64,000 bases of DNA. Source: Bacillus sp. EB106-08-02-XG196. Its GTDB lineage: Bacteria; Bacillota; Bacilli; Bacillales; Cytobacillaceae. Location: contig NZ_JABWSY010000015.1 in the NCBI RefSeq assembly GCF_013396335.1, positions 108,830 to 172,829 of the forward strand. Reading direction: 5' to 3'. Shown here piece after piece: positions 16,832 to 26,072 of the stretch. The notes under the pieces are model-generated. The model worked only from the letters and a program-made list of their open reading frames with translations. It was not told the DNA's origin and did not search any database. The position numbers and the translations under genes were made by a program. Every line of letters begins with the position of its first letter. Within the stretch, counting starts at the first letter, position 1.

Positions 16832-18064
16832 TTAATTTTTTATAAGGCGTTTTTGAACTGGAGAAATGAAAGGATAATTCTTCGGTAAAACCAGCAGGCT
16901 GGCAAGTGAACCAAGGGCTAATATGGCAAAGGCAATCCCCCAGCCGAGTGTTTCATCCGGGATAATACTTAAAGTGAAACCAAAGACACTAGGAGAAATA
17001 ATTGTGATACTGTAACCAAGTACCTGCTGGAGCCCTAATGCTAAACCTAAGGTGTTTTCATCGCTTAATTCACTAATGGCCACTGAATAGATTGGAGAAT
17101 CTCCGACAACCGTAATCCCATAAATAATCCCAATGACTATCACAAGAAAGAAGGGGATGGATGAAATCCATCCAAAAATAAGTGAGCAAAATAAACCAAT
17201 TAACAGCAGTGGTTTAAGCGCTTTTACTCTGCCGATTTTGTCAGAAAGCTCCCCTCCATACCATGTGCCTAGTGCACCAATCACAATAAATATACCTGCC
17301 CAGAGGTTCCCAATTTGTTGGGCCTCATCAAATGAAAATCCATGTTTGATTGATGTATAGACCATAAATGGTCCTACCCATCCCCAAAAAGCATACAGTT
17401 CCCACATATGACCCGCATAAGCCAAATTCATAGCAACTAGCTTTTTATTGGCAAAAAGTGACTTAAAAAGCTTATATGACATGATAGGAGGTGTAGACGG
17501 CATTTTTGGATTCACTTTATAAAGTACCATTATGATAGCTGCCAAATAGGCTGCGGTTGACGTAGCGATAACAACCTCTCTCCAGCCATACATAGAAATG
17601 ATTGGTGCGGCGAATAATAATGAACTTCCTGAGCCAACTACTAAAGCACCCACATAAATACCAAATGTTTTTCCTCGCGTTTCGGGTGCATAAAGACCAG
17701 ATAAAAATTTTAAACCAGGCACATAGATGCCTCCTAAACCAATTCCAGCAATGATTCGAAAGATTAACCCACTCCAAAATCCCTTGGCAATTAGTCCGAA
17801 TAAGAGGCCACTCGTTCCAGCTATGAGTGCAGAGAAAATAAAAATATACCGTGGATTTATGCGATCTGACAGATAACCAAATAAAAACACAGAGATAACA
17901 TAGCCAAATTGGAAAGAAGACAGAATCACACCTGACTGACCTGATGTAAGTCCCCATTCTTCTTTTACCAATGGAAGGATAGCTGAATAATTAAACCAGA
18001 TTAACATCGTCAAAAATTGGGCAAAAGAAACTAGGAGCAATGGGAACAAAGAAACCTTTTTCAT
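16832..18064 (-). CDS. MFS transporter (CynX/NimT-like)
   Basis: The 410-residue product is a 12-helix major facilitator. The loop after helix 2 has GYLSDRINPRYIFIF (motif A), and the segment YAGHMWELYAFWGWVGPF before helix 7 is shared with the MFS protein at 51977-53194 (YFGHMWELYAMWTW). This family carries small anions such as cyanate, nitrite or carboxylates. It lies at the distal end of the catabolic block, separated from the acyl-CoA ligase gene by a terminator, so it has its own promoter. A role in uptake or export of the block's substrate is a guess from position. Confidence 0.75.
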   Translation of the reverse strand: MKKVSLFPLLLVSFAQFLTMLIWFNYSAILPLVKEEWGLTSGQSGVILSSFQFGYVISVFLFGYLSDRINPRYIFIFSALIAGTSGLLFGLIAKGFWSGLIFRIIAGIGLGGIYVPGLKFLSGLYAPETRGKTFGIYVGALVVGSGSSLLFAAPIISMYGWREVVIATSTAAYLAAIIMVLYKVNPKMPSTPPIMSYKLFKSLFANKKLVAMNLAYAGHMWELYAFWGWVGPFMVYTSIKHGFSFDEAQQIGNLWAGIFIVIGALGTWYGGELSDKIGRVKALKPLLLIGLFCSLIFGWISSIPFFLVIVIGIIYGITVVGDSPIYSVAISELSDENTLGLALGLQQVLGYSITIISPSVFGFTLSIIPDETLGWGIAFAILALGSLASLLVLPKNYPFISPVQKRLIKN

Positions 18065-18158
18065 ATTTCCCCCTTTACACCAAAAAAGTTTGATAAAACA
18101 TCACCCTTAAGATGAATGACTCAATCATTCTTTTATTTTATAATTACTAGGTAAGAAG

Positions 18159-18190
18159 AAAGCAAGATAATTTTGTCATTATCTTGCTTT
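18159..18190 (-). terminator. Terminator of the acyl-CoA ligase operon
   Basis: AAAGCAAGATAA pairs perfectly with TTATCTTGCTTT around an 8-base loop directly after the stop of the leftward ligase gene. T-rich sequence follows on both strands. Confidence 0.75.
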
Positions 18191-18196
18191 TGTTTA

Positions 18197-20344
18197 TTAA
18201 ATATTTACTTTTTCTTTCGTTTCTGAATTTAGTACAATTAAACCGTCTACCGCACGTTGTCCTTTTCCTTTTGGCAAAACAAGTAATGGATTGATCTCTA
18301 CCTCACGAAGATACGCTTGATGATCAGCAGCAAAATGCGAAAGTCTTACAAGAGCATCCACTAGAGCTTCTTGATCAGCTTCAGGTTTTCCTCTATAGCC
18401 TGATAGCAATTTAGAAAGTTTCGTTTCGGCAATCATTTCCCTTGCGTCTTGATGACTGATAGGTGCAAGCCTTAAACTAACATCTTGAAGTAACTCTACC
18501 AACACCCCTCCTGATCCAACCATTACGACTGGTCCAAACATCGGGTCTACTTTCGCCCCTGCGATTACCTCGACACCATCCTGCACCATTTCTTCTACAA
18601 CCACGCCATTGATAATGGCGTCAGGATGTTTGAAAGAAACGGAAACCATAATATCATGATAAGCCTTTTCAACTTCCTTGCTGCTTTTTAAGTTTAATTT
18701 CACACCGCCCGCATCCGATTTATGTGGAATATCAGGCGATTCGATTTTTAATACAACAGGATAGCCAATTTTATCGGCAGTTTGTGCTGCTTCAACCGCT
18801 GAATTGACTAATGTTTTTTGAGGAAACTTCAATCCATACTCCGATAACAGCATTTGACTTTCCCGTTCGGTTAAAACACCTGTTTTATTCACAAGTATGT
18901 CGTTCTTCTTAATCAATGGTTTCGATTGTGCCTTTTCTTCATCTCTATCAATGTATTGGCTGTATTGAATGACATTTCTAATGGCTTTAAATGTAGGAAT
19001 CGCACCTGTTAAAAGTGGAATTCCCTTTTCTCGTAGCATTGCCCCTACTTTTTTATCCGCTCCACCTGAATTAGGAGTAAATAATAGAATTGGTTTTTTA
19101 TTTTTACTATAGCAATCTTGAATACTTTCAACTATTACTTGCGTCGTTTTATTATTTTTTAAAGCGCTTTCGGTAATTTCCATTTGTGAGACCGCAATCA
19201 GATCTACCTGATCATCCTCTGCAATGGCATTTAAGCATGCACTATATAAACGTTTATCCAATGCTGCATTTCCTGTTGTATCCAACGGATTACCTAAAGC
19301 ACCAAACTCAGGAAGAACGTCTTTTAATTTCACCTGTGTAGTTTCATGAAAATCAGTAAAACGAATGCCCAGTTCCTCACCTAGATCAGCGTACATTCCT
19401 GCTTCACCGCCAGATGTCGTGGTAATCGCTACCCCATTTCCATTTGGACGAGCTCCGTTGGAAAATAAAAGGACGGTTTCAATTAATTCATCTACATCAC
19501 TTACTCGAATAATGCCTTTTTGTTTAAACATCGTTTCAATTACTTTATCACTGCCTGTCATACTGCCAGTATGTGCAACAGCTGCTTGAGCAGCTTTCTC
19601 TGATTTTCCAACCTTTACGAGTATAATAGGCTTCTTGTTTTTAAAAGCAATTTCTGCTGCTCTCTTAAATCTATCAGGGTCTTTAATTCCTTCAATAAAG
19701 GCCATGATAACATCGGTTGAAGGATCGTTTGCCAAATATTCAATATAGTGGCTGCTATTGACGACCATTTCATTTCCACTAGAGATGAGTGTACTGATGC
19801 CTGCACCGCGTGTCCCTAATTCGCCTGCAATAGCATGCATAAGACCACCGCTTTGAAAGACGCCGCCGATATTCCCTTTCTTTAAGCCTTCTGGGAAGAA
19901 AAATCCATAAGCTGAAAAATGATTGGCTGAGCTGATGAGACCAAGACAGTTTGGACCAGCAACCGCTAAATTGTTGTAAGTGGCAAACTGAATTAACTCC
20001 TCCGATTTTTCCTTTCCTGCTCCCTCTCCTTCACCAAAGCCGCTCGAAATGACAACCGCCCCTTTTGCACCTTTTGCTGAGGCTTCTTTGAGAGTAGATA
20101 ATACATGATCACTGGGAATACTAATATAGACTGAATCAATAGTTTCCGGCAATGAACCAATACTTGGATAACATGTTTGCCCGTGAACCTCTGTATATTT
20201 CGCGTTAACAAAATAAATCTTTCCTGTATAACCAATCTCCTTTAAATTCTCATACGCTAGTGTAGCTCTATTTTTATTAGGAGATATTCCAACTATTGCG
20301 ATTGATTTTGGCTTAAACAGCATATCTAAATTAAATTCCTTCAT
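18197..20344 (-). CDS. ADP-forming acyl-CoA synthetase (acetate-CoA ligase family, fused subunits)
   Basis: The 715-residue enzyme belongs to the NDP-forming acyl-CoA ligase family, which interconverts an acid, CoA and ATP with acyl-CoA, ADP and phosphate. Order of domains: CoA-binding Rossmann domain (about 1-130, SIAIVGISPNKN), succinyl-CoA-ligase-like domains (about 140-450) with the likely phospho-histidine His258 in AAVAHTGSMTG, and a C-terminal ATP-grasp domain (about 490-710, GYPVVLKIESPDIPHKSDAGGV). Alpha and beta parts are fused, as in many bacterial forms. Relatives act on acetate, branched-chain, aromatic or cinnamate-type acids; the acid used here is unknown. It is co-transcribed with the crotonase gene from a sigma-54 promoter. 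Confidence 0.87.
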   Translation of the reverse strand: MKEFNLDMLFKPKSIAIVGISPNKNRATLAYENLKEIGYTGKIYFVNAKYTEVHGQTCYPSIGSLPETIDSVYISIPSDHVLSTLKEASAKGAKGAVVISSGFGEGEGAGKEKSEELIQFATYNNLAVAGPNCLGLISSANHFSAYGFFFPEGLKKGNIGGVFQSGGLMHAIAGELGTRGAGISTLISSGNEMVVNSSHYIEYLANDPSTDVIMAFIEGIKDPDRFKRAAEIAFKNKKPIILVKVGKSEKAAQAAVAHTGSMTGSDKVIETMFKQKGIIRVSDVDELIETVLLFSNGARPNGNGVAITTTSGGEAGMYADLGEELGIRFTDFHETTQVKLKDVLPEFGALGNPLDTTGNAALDKRLYSACLNAIAEDDQVDLIAVSQMEITESALKNNKTTQVIVESIQDCYSKNKKPILLFTPNSGGADKKVGAMLREKGIPLLTGAIPTFKAIRNVIQYSQYIDRDEEKAQSKPLIKKNDILVNKTGVLTERESQMLLSEYGLKFPQKTLVNSAVEAAQTADKIGYPVVLKIESPDIPHKSDAGGVKLNLKSSKEVEKAYHDIMVSVSFKHPDAIINGVVVEEMVQDGVEVIAGAKVDPMFGPVVMVGSGGVLVELLQDVSLRLAPISHQDAREMIAETKLSKLLSGYRGKPEADQEALVDALVRLSHFAADHQAYLREVEINPLLVLPKGKGQRAVDGLIVLNSETKEKVNI

Positions 20345-20376
20345 AGCTATCCTCCTACCGCCTTTTATCCAATCTC

Positions 20377-21216
20377 TTAAAATCCTCCATTTGCTTTTTC
20401 TAAAAATTTCTTTAGACCGTCCCTGCGAATGGATTCTCCTACTTCAGCTACCCCCTCAGGCTTATTTAAGAAGAACATGGCGATAGCAGCTTCTAAGTTA
20501 TAATCCAATGATTCTTTAATATTCATCATTTCATAGATTTTATTAATCGTCACTTTTGTAATTTTTAATGCGGATGGTGGGATTTTTGCCATTCTTTCAC
20601 CTAAATTGACGGCCTCATCCATCAAACGTTCTTGCGGAACGACACGATTAAATATACCGATGCGATGGCCTTCTTGAGCGTCCACCGAATCTCCAGTAAA
20701 CAAAAGCTCCTTAGCTTTTCTCATCCCAACTATCCATGGCATCATTAGCGTTGGAGGTGCGGCACCAAAGCGAATTTCAGGTTCACCGATTATGGCAGTA
20801 TCTGCCGCAACGGCCACGTCACATGCAAAAACCCAATCTGCTGCACCGCCTAGAGCATAACCATCTACTGCTGCAATAACAGGTTTTTTCAAATCCCAGA
20901 TTTTAAGCGAAACTTTTAAAAGTGTTTCTAAATGCTCTCTCCAAACCTCTGCTGGTTCTTCCCCAATTGGATTGGGCATAGAATATACTTCCTTTAAATC
21001 TACCCCTGAGGAGAAATTGCCATTTGCACCTGTTAGGACAACCGCTTTTACTTCCTTATTATTTTCTAATTCATCTAATGCATTCCAAACATCTTTGGTT
21101 AACTGCTCAGTGATGGCATTTATTTGCTTAGGACGATTTAAACTGATGATCCCAACATTTCCTTTTACTTCACATAAAACTGTTTCATAAGTTTTTTTCA
21201 CCTTTACTTCTGTCAT
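20377..21216 (-). CDS. Crotonase-fold enzyme (enoyl-CoA hydratase/isomerase family)
   Basis: The 279-residue protein has the crotonase fold. The oxyanion-hole regions are FSSGVDLKEV and DGYALGGAADWVFACD. The first catalytic Glu of true hydratases (GGGCE) is replaced by the sequence GGAAD, whereas the second (GEPEIRFG) is kept, and the usual GGTQRL is absent (PPTLMMPW). It therefore may hydrate an unusual acyl-CoA, or act as isomerase or lyase; its layout recalls feruloyl-CoA hydratase-lyases, though this is only a resemblance. The ATG at 21216 has AAGGTG at 9-10 bases; an in-frame GTG at 21228 overlaps that site and is rejected. A -24/-12 promoter lies 47 bases upstream. Confidence 0.82.
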   Translation of the reverse strand: MTEVKVKKTYETVLCEVKGNVGIISLNRPKQINAITEQLTKDVWNALDELENNKEVKAVVLTGANGNFSSGVDLKEVYSMPNPIGEEPAEVWREHLETLLKVSLKIWDLKKPVIAAVDGYALGGAADWVFACDVAVAADTAIIGEPEIRFGAAPPTLMMPWIVGMRKAKELLFTGDSVDAQEGHRIGIFNRVVPQERLMDEAVNLGERMAKIPPSALKITKVTINKIYEMMNIKESLDYNLEAAIAMFFLNKPEGVAEVGESIRRDGLKKFLEKANGGF

Positions 21217-21262
21217 TTTCACACACACCTTTATTTTTTATTGTGTTTCTATTATTTATTAA

Positions 21263-21278
21263 TGCAAAAATCATGCCA
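21263..21278 (-). promoter_or_regulatory. Sigma-54 promoter P1 (crotonase-ligase operon)
   Basis: The minus strand reads TGGCATGATTTTTGCA: GG and GC are separated by exactly 10 bases, matching the -24/-12 consensus TGGCAC-N5-TTGCA. Transcription would start about 35 bases before the crotonase ATG. Confidence 0.8.
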
Positions 21279-21318
21279 ACTTGATAAACTCCGAATCTAT
21301 CACATCTTGCAAGAAACC

Positions 21319-21369
21319 TAATTCATTTATTAAATCAGCAATTCACTTTTTGATTCATTTTTTAATTCA
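21319..21369 (-). promoter_or_regulatory. Candidate enhancer (UAS) for P1
   Basis: The + strand has AATTCA/GATTCA half-sites repeated about every 10-12 bases. The 19-bp unit 21319-21337, read on the minus strand as TGATTTAATAAATGAATTA, matches the repeat above promoter P2 in 16 of 19 positions. The interval is 40-90 bases upstream of P1 and overlaps the end of the iron-sulfur gene. Confidence 0.5.
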
Positions 21370-21371
21370 TT

Positions 21372-22010
21372 TTATAAAAATAAGTCAATAGCTATTTTTT
21401 TGATCGGGATTCCATAAGGACACGGAATAGGCGGGCTATTTTCATATGCCTTTACTCCTAATTCATGAGCCTTACTTTGATAATCATCTTGATTGAGAGG
21501 ATGAAGCTGAAGTTGGGCTAGTTTAACAAAAAATAAGGGTGCAGCGACTTCATTTCTATTATCATGATAATAAATACTGCTCCCCGAAACGCATGACAAA
21601 CAATCTGTGCATTTACTAACAGTTAAATAGTTTTCGTTGATAGCTGAAGGAGTTGTTCCGGTTAATGGTTGATGGAAAAGTTTCTTTTCTTTGATGGTCT
21701 CGGTGACAAATGACCTGTCTACCATTAAATCTTGAAGGATTGGCATCTTTTCTAATGGACCGATGGTCATTCCGGTCTTCACTTTTGTCATGCAAGCCAT
21801 GCGTGCTGTTCCATTGACAGAGATTCCGCACAAACCGCAATGCTTGTAACGGCACCCATAGCGGATTGCTAATGTTGGGTCAACATCTTGCTTTATTTGC
21901 TGTAAAGCTTCCAGTATAGTAGAGCGGCCGCTATCGATATCCACACAAAACGTTTCGTCCCAGGTCTTATTTTCCGCGTTTCGCTTAATGGTTAAGGTTA
22001 TGGTTTCCAT
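21372..22010 (-). CDS. SdhB/FrdB-like iron-sulfur protein, atypical cysteines
   Basis: The 212-residue product resembles the iron-sulfur subunit of fumarate reductase/succinate dehydrogenase. The N-terminal plant-ferredoxin domain has Cys53, Cys58, Cys61 and Cys73 for a [2Fe-2S] cluster. The C-terminal part is reduced: only Cys134, Cys137 and Cys140 (KCTDCLSC) and Cys197 (CPYG) remain, enough for one [4Fe-4S] cluster; the ligands of the [3Fe-4S] cluster that contacts quinone in SdhB are lost. Its ATG overlaps the stop of the flavoprotein gene (TGATG), so the two are coupled. No membrane anchor subunit follows, suggesting a soluble electron-transfer partner of the flavoprotein. A GTG at 22013 is an alternative start. 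Confidence 0.78.
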   Translation of the reverse strand: METITLTIKRNAENKTWDETFCVDIDSGRSTILEALQQIKQDVDPTLAIRYGCRYKHCGLCGISVNGTARMACMTKVKTGMTIGPLEKMPILQDLMVDRSFVTETIKEKKLFHQPLTGTTPSAINENYLTVSKCTDCLSCVSGSSIYYHDNRNEVAAPLFFVKLAQLQLHPLNQDDYQSKAHELGVKAYENSPPIPCPYGIPIKKIAIDLFL

Positions 22011-23659
22011 CACATGTTCTCCCTTTTTGAAGTGATGAATTCGCCCTGTTTTAATTGAATGACGATATTTTTGACAGTTTGATTGACCTCTTTACTTGGA
22101 AAATCTTCACGATAATGACTCCCTCTGGATTCATTCCTGGCCAGTGCACTTAATAGAATACTTCTGGCAGTTATCAACATAAATCTCAATTCAATTGCTT
22201 CTACTATTAACTGGAAATACCTAGGTTCCCAACTGATTTGCAGATTGTTGGCTTTCTCTTCAATCTCGTTGATTAAGTTTAAACCAATTTCTAGACCATT
22301 CTTATCCCTAATGATACCTGCATACGTCCATATGACTTTCCCAAGATCTTGTTTTAATTTTAAGGGTGAAAACACCCTCTTTTGTTTTGTAACAAAGGTT
22401 TTAAAGTTTTCTTTTTCTTCTTCTAACCAACCTCTAGAAGGCTTTGAATATCGCTCCTGGCTCTTGGCTAATTCCTTTCCAACTAACCTTCCAAAAACCA
22501 ATCCATCAAAAAGGGACATGGAACCCATTCTCCCTCCGCCATGAACACCTCCTGCTGTCTCGCCTGCTGCAATTAGTCCTGACACATTGGTATTGCCCTT
22601 ATCATCAATTAATATGCCTCCCATTATATAATGTTGGGTGGGCAGAACTTCAAAAGGCTCCTGCCACTGATATGCCTTTGTTCCATAAGCTATCTTTAGA
22701 GGTTCAAGGGAACCAATGGCTTTCCAATTCCTCCATGATTCAAGACCCCCTTCATGTTTTAAGTTTTCAGTCGGATCAAGCCATATCCCTCCATGAGGAG
22801 AAGCGTTTCCTCTCTTAATCTCTAAAGCAATTATTTTACTCACTTCTTCACGGGTTTTTTTAGGCAAATCGCTGCAAATGACTTTTCCATGTCCATTTTT
22901 TAAAACTCCGTATGGACCTGCAGCAGAGGTATCGCCTAACTCCAATCCCATCATTCCATTCGGATATACAACCCCAAAAGGCATAAATTGAATTTGCTCC
23001 ATATCAATTAACTCGGCGCCGGCGATTAAACCTAAAGCATAGCCGTCCCCTGTTGCACTTCTCATATTATCCGTATGGGGACTGTAAAGCATTCCACCTC
23101 CACCACATGCCAAAATGACCTTTGGTGATAGAAGGACCAACCAATCTCCCTCTTTCCAGTCATAGAGAAGAATTCCGACTGCCCTTCTTTGTTGTACAAG
23201 TACTTTACACACAATTATTTCTTCCAATATATCAATTTGCAATTTCAATAATTGATTGCGCAGTATATTGGATAAGTGAATTCCTCTTTGAACAGATATT
23301 AATGTTCTTGCTTCAGAATGTCCTGCAGGAGTAATCTTTTTTAGCTGACCCTGTTGGATATCAAAAAGATGCCCCCATGATTGCACTAAAGAATGAACAT
23401 CAGCACTATCATTAATCAATGTTTTTACTAATTCATGTTGATTTAATTCATGCCCTGACTTTAATATATCAGTAATTAAATCTTCTTTTTTCGATCCTAG
23501 TGTACTGATTATTCCCCCTGAAATTCGCGTGTTTCCCCAGCCCAATGCTTCTTTTGAAACAAGACATACGTTTGCACCAGAATGTGAGGCAGCTAAACAA
23601 GCCATCATACCGGCCACCCCACTCCCAACACAAATCACATCATAGTTTATTATTTTCAT
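22010..23659 (-). CDS. Fumarate-reductase-family flavoprotein with altered active site
   Basis: The 549-residue protein has the FAD-binding fold of the FrdA/SdhA/NadB family: GSGVAG at 12-17, the ACGGGG segment at 185-189 and AAGETAGGVHGGGRMGSMSLFDGLVFGR near the C-terminal FAD contact. Active-site motifs differ from fumarate reductases: HPTG is replaced by MPFG (226-229) and the RGEGG region by TSAAGPYG (244-251); Arg270 and the HYIMGG His343 are kept. It therefore probably oxidises or reduces a different substrate. The iron-sulfur gene follows with coupled translation and no cytochrome or membrane subunit is seen. It sits 4 bases after the last Liv transporter gene, so substrate uptake and this redox step are likely linked. 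Confidence 0.78.
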   Translation of the reverse strand: MKIINYDVICVGSGVAGMMACLAASHSGANVCLVSKEALGWGNTRISGGIISTLGSKKEDLITDILKSGHELNQHELVKTLINDSADVHSLVQSWGHLFDIQQGQLKKITPAGHSEARTLISVQRGIHLSNILRNQLLKLQIDILEEIIVCKVLVQQRRAVGILLYDWKEGDWLVLLSPKVILACGGGGMLYSPHTDNMRSATGDGYALGLIAGAELIDMEQIQFMPFGVVYPNGMMGLELGDTSAAGPYGVLKNGHGKVICSDLPKKTREEVSKIIALEIKRGNASPHGGIWLDPTENLKHEGGLESWRNWKAIGSLEPLKIAYGTKAYQWQEPFEVLPTQHYIMGGILIDDKGNTNVSGLIAAGETAGGVHGGGRMGSMSLFDGLVFGRLVGKELAKSQERYSKPSRGWLEEEKENFKTFVTKQKRVFSPLKLKQDLGKVIWTYAGIIRDKNGLEIGLNLINEIEEKANNLQISWEPRYFQLIVEAIELRFMLITARSILLSALARNESRGSHYREDFPSKEVNQTVKNIVIQLKQGEFITSKRENM

Positions 23660-23662
23660 AGA

Positions 23663-24376
23663 TTAAATTCCAAGATAGCTCTCTCTAATGGTTTCACTCT
23701 CCATTAATTCTTCTGCTCTTCCTTCAGCTACTATTCTTCCGTTGCTTAACATGTAAGCTCTATCAGCAATTTTTAAAGTTTGCCTAACATTTTGTTCGAT
23801 AATTAAAACAGTAATGCCCAAATTTCTTAATTCCTCTACAATCTCGAAAATCTTTTTAATTAATAGTGGTGCAAGCCCCAGGGTAGGTTCATCTAAAATA
23901 ATAATTTCCGGCATCGCCATCAGCCCTCTGCCAATCGCGCACATTTGTTGTTCTCCTCCAGACATCGTACTAGCCAATTGATGTTCTCTTTCTTTAAGAC
24001 GAGGAAATAGATCGAATACCCTCTCTATATTTTCCTTTAAATGAGAGCGGGCTCTTTTCGTATAAGCTCCCATTTCTAAGTTTTCTTTTACTGTAAGAAA
24101 TGGAAAGAGCTGACGGCCTTCAGGCACTTGAACAATTCCCTTTTCTACTCTTTGATGCGGAGAGATATTATTTAGTAATTGATCATGGAAAAAAATCTCT
24201 CCCTCCACACGATCCAAAATACCTGAGATGGACTTGACAATTGTTGATTTCCCAGCAGCATTAGCGCCTAATAAGGCAACTATTTCTCCTGTTTTCACAA
24301 CCATATTGGCATCTCTCACTGCTTGTAAATCACCATAGTAACATTGCAGGTTTGTTATCTTTAACAATTTAATCAC
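23663..24376 (-). CDS. livF: ABC transporter ATPase, LivF type
   Basis: This 237-residue ABC ATPase is the second ATPase of a branched-chain-amino-acid-type (HAAT family) importer. It has Walker A GANAAGKST, the short LivF-type signature SGGEQQM and Walker B IIILDEPTLGLAP. It overlaps the end of the LivG-type gene by 8 bases. HAAT importers carry branched-chain amino acids, amides, urea and also aromatic or short carboxylates; the catabolic setting here favours a carboxylate. The gene symbol is by family, not a claim of leucine transport. Confidence 0.88.
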   Translation of the reverse strand: MIKLLKITNLQCYYGDLQAVRDANMVVKTGEIVALLGANAAGKSTIVKSISGILDRVEGEIFFHDQLLNNISPHQRVEKGIVQVPEGRQLFPFLTVKENLEMGAYTKRARSHLKENIERVFDLFPRLKEREHQLASTMSGGEQQMCAIGRGLMAMPEIIILDEPTLGLAPLLIKKIFEIVEELRNLGITVLIIEQNVRQTLKIADRAYMLSNGRIVAEGRAEELMESETIRESYLGI

Positions 24377-25094
24377 TCCCTAAATAGGCATCGATTACTT
24401 TTTGGTTGGAGGAAACTTCCGCTGCTGTTCCTTCAGCAAGTTTTTCACCATAACAGAGGACAACAACCCGTTCTGAAAGGGACATTAAGGCATGCATGTT
24501 ATGTTCAATTAACAGAATCGTCAACCCCTTTTTGTGCAAGGTTTTGACAATGTCCATCATTTCTTTTGTTTCATCATCATTCAATCCTCCCATGACTTCA
24601 TCAAGCATAATCACTTCAGGATCGGTGGCAATTGCACGTGCGACTTCAAGACGTTTTCGATTCCCAATTGGCAGGGAATTTGCATGTACATCCCTAAATG
24701 GCGTTAGACCTACCAGTTCGATATATTCATTTGCTTTTTCCCTGGCTTTTGTTACATTACTTTCCTTATTTAAGGCACCAACCATCACATTTTCAAGAAC
24801 GGAAAGACCACCGAATGGTTTTACTATTTGAAATGTTCTGGAAATTCCGTTTTTACTAATTTGATGGGAACTCAAATTGGTAATATCCTTTCCCTTGAAA
24901 TACACTTCTCCTTCTGTTGGTTTTAGAAAACCTGTCATCATATTAAATAAGGTTGTTTTTCCAGCACCATTTGGGCCAATTACTCCGATTAAATCATTTT
25001 TATTGATTGAGATATCTACATCTTTAATTGCCCAGTTACCGCCGAACCTTTTCCCTAGGTTTTTTACTTCAAGCAATGTCTTCTTTTGCGTCAT
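24369..25094 (-). CDS. livG: ABC transporter ATPase, LivG type
   Basis: The 241-residue product is the first ATPase of the HAAT importer, with Walker A GPNGAGKTT, a LivG-typical long insert between Walker A and the signature, and Walker B VIMLDEVMGGLND. The usual LSGGQ is degenerate here, reading LPIGNRKRLEVARA, where LivG proteins normally have LSYGxQRRLEIARA. AAGGTG precedes the ATG by 9 bases, within the end of the permease gene (26-base overlap). Confidence 0.87.
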   Translation of the reverse strand: MTQKKTLLEVKNLGKRFGGNWAIKDVDISINKNDLIGVIGPNGAGKTTLFNMMTGFLKPTEGEVYFKGKDITNLSSHQISKNGISRTFQIVKPFGGLSVLENVMVGALNKESNVTKAREKANEYIELVGLTPFRDVHANSLPIGNRKRLEVARAIATDPEVIMLDEVMGGLNDDETKEMMDIVKTLHKKGLTILLIEHNMHALMSLSERVVVLCYGEKLAEGTAAEVSSNQKVIDAYLGSD

Positions 25095-26070
25095 TCGACT
25101 TCACACCTTTCCATCCAGATAACTTTATGTTTTTGAACCCTTTCACCTCAGCTAATCCTTTAGGCTGGTATAAAACGACTATCAGCAATATTAATCCAAA
25201 TAAGAAGAGGTGAAGTCCTGCAATATCTGCAGTATATCCTCGTAGCAGCAGTTCTAATGGTGTGAGGATAATGGCACCAATAACGGGTCCTTGCGGCAGG
25301 TTCATCCCGCCGACAATCGCGATCATGGCAATTTTTATTGAGATGGAAAGAGCTAAAATGTTTGCAGGTTCAATAAATAAAATATATTGTACTAAAAATG
25401 TTCCACATATCGCTGTTAGAAAAGCACTTAAACCTGTAGCAAATAATTTTAAATATTTAATATTTATTCCCAATGAGCTTGCCGCATCTGGATCCTCTCG
25501 CATAGCGATGAGATAATAACCGATTTTAGAATTTTTGATGTAAGAGGAAATCAAAAACACAACGAACATAAAGATAAAACTTAAAATGGCATAGGTTTTA
25601 GGATTTTCAAAAATAAAATTACCAATTCCAATTTCAAATGGAATTTGGATACCCATTGAACCATTTGTTATCTCTCTTAATTGGGTTGTTGAAATAAATA
25701 CTAATTCCGCAAAGGCAATCGTTGCCAAGGTATAAAAAGGTCCTTTTAATCTAAAGCAAAGTACTCCAATTAGAAGGGCAAATAATGCTGCGATTATCCC
25801 GCCAATAATCATTCCAAACCAAGGGGATATTCCAAAATTGATGAAGAGCAAGGATGATGTATACGCTCCAACTCCTAAAAATCCTGCATGGCCTAATGAA
25901 AATTGTCCAGCATAGCCTCCAGAAATATTCCAGGCGCTGGCAATTGCTCCCCAAAGAAAGGTCATGGTAATAATATCAAGTATAAAACCCCCTTGAACAA
26001 AAATTGTTAACACAAGCAACAGAAAGAAGAAATAATAAATTTTGGGAAGGTTCGATAATTGATTCTTCAT
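25069..26070 (-). CDS. livM: ABC transporter permease, LivM type
   Basis: This 333-residue membrane protein has about ten hydrophobic segments and the LivM-family conserved regions SGGYAGQFSLGHAGFLGVGAYTS and GGMNLPQGPVIGAIIL. It forms the translocation pore with the LivH-type permease encoded two bases upstream. The C-terminal tail is cytoplasmic and charged. Confidence 0.88.
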   Translation of the reverse strand: MKNQLSNLPKIYYFFFLLLVLTIFVQGGFILDIITMTFLWGAIASAWNISGGYAGQFSLGHAGFLGVGAYTSSLLFINFGISPWFGMIIGGIIAALFALLIGVLCFRLKGPFYTLATIAFAELVFISTTQLREITNGSMGIQIPFEIGIGNFIFENPKTYAILSFIFMFVVFLISSYIKNSKIGYYLIAMREDPDAASSLGINIKYLKLFATGLSAFLTAICGTFLVQYILFIEPANILALSISIKIAMIAIVGGMNLPQGPVIGAIILTPLELLLRGYTADIAGLHLFLFGLILLIVVLYQPKGLAEVKGFKNIKLSGWKGVKSNDAKEDIA

Positions 26071-26072
26071 AT

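Noticed and set aside
21372..23659. Succinate dehydrogenase or fumarate reductase (complex II)
   Set aside because: No membrane anchor subunit, HPTG and RGxGG are missing and the [3Fe-4S] ligands are absent.
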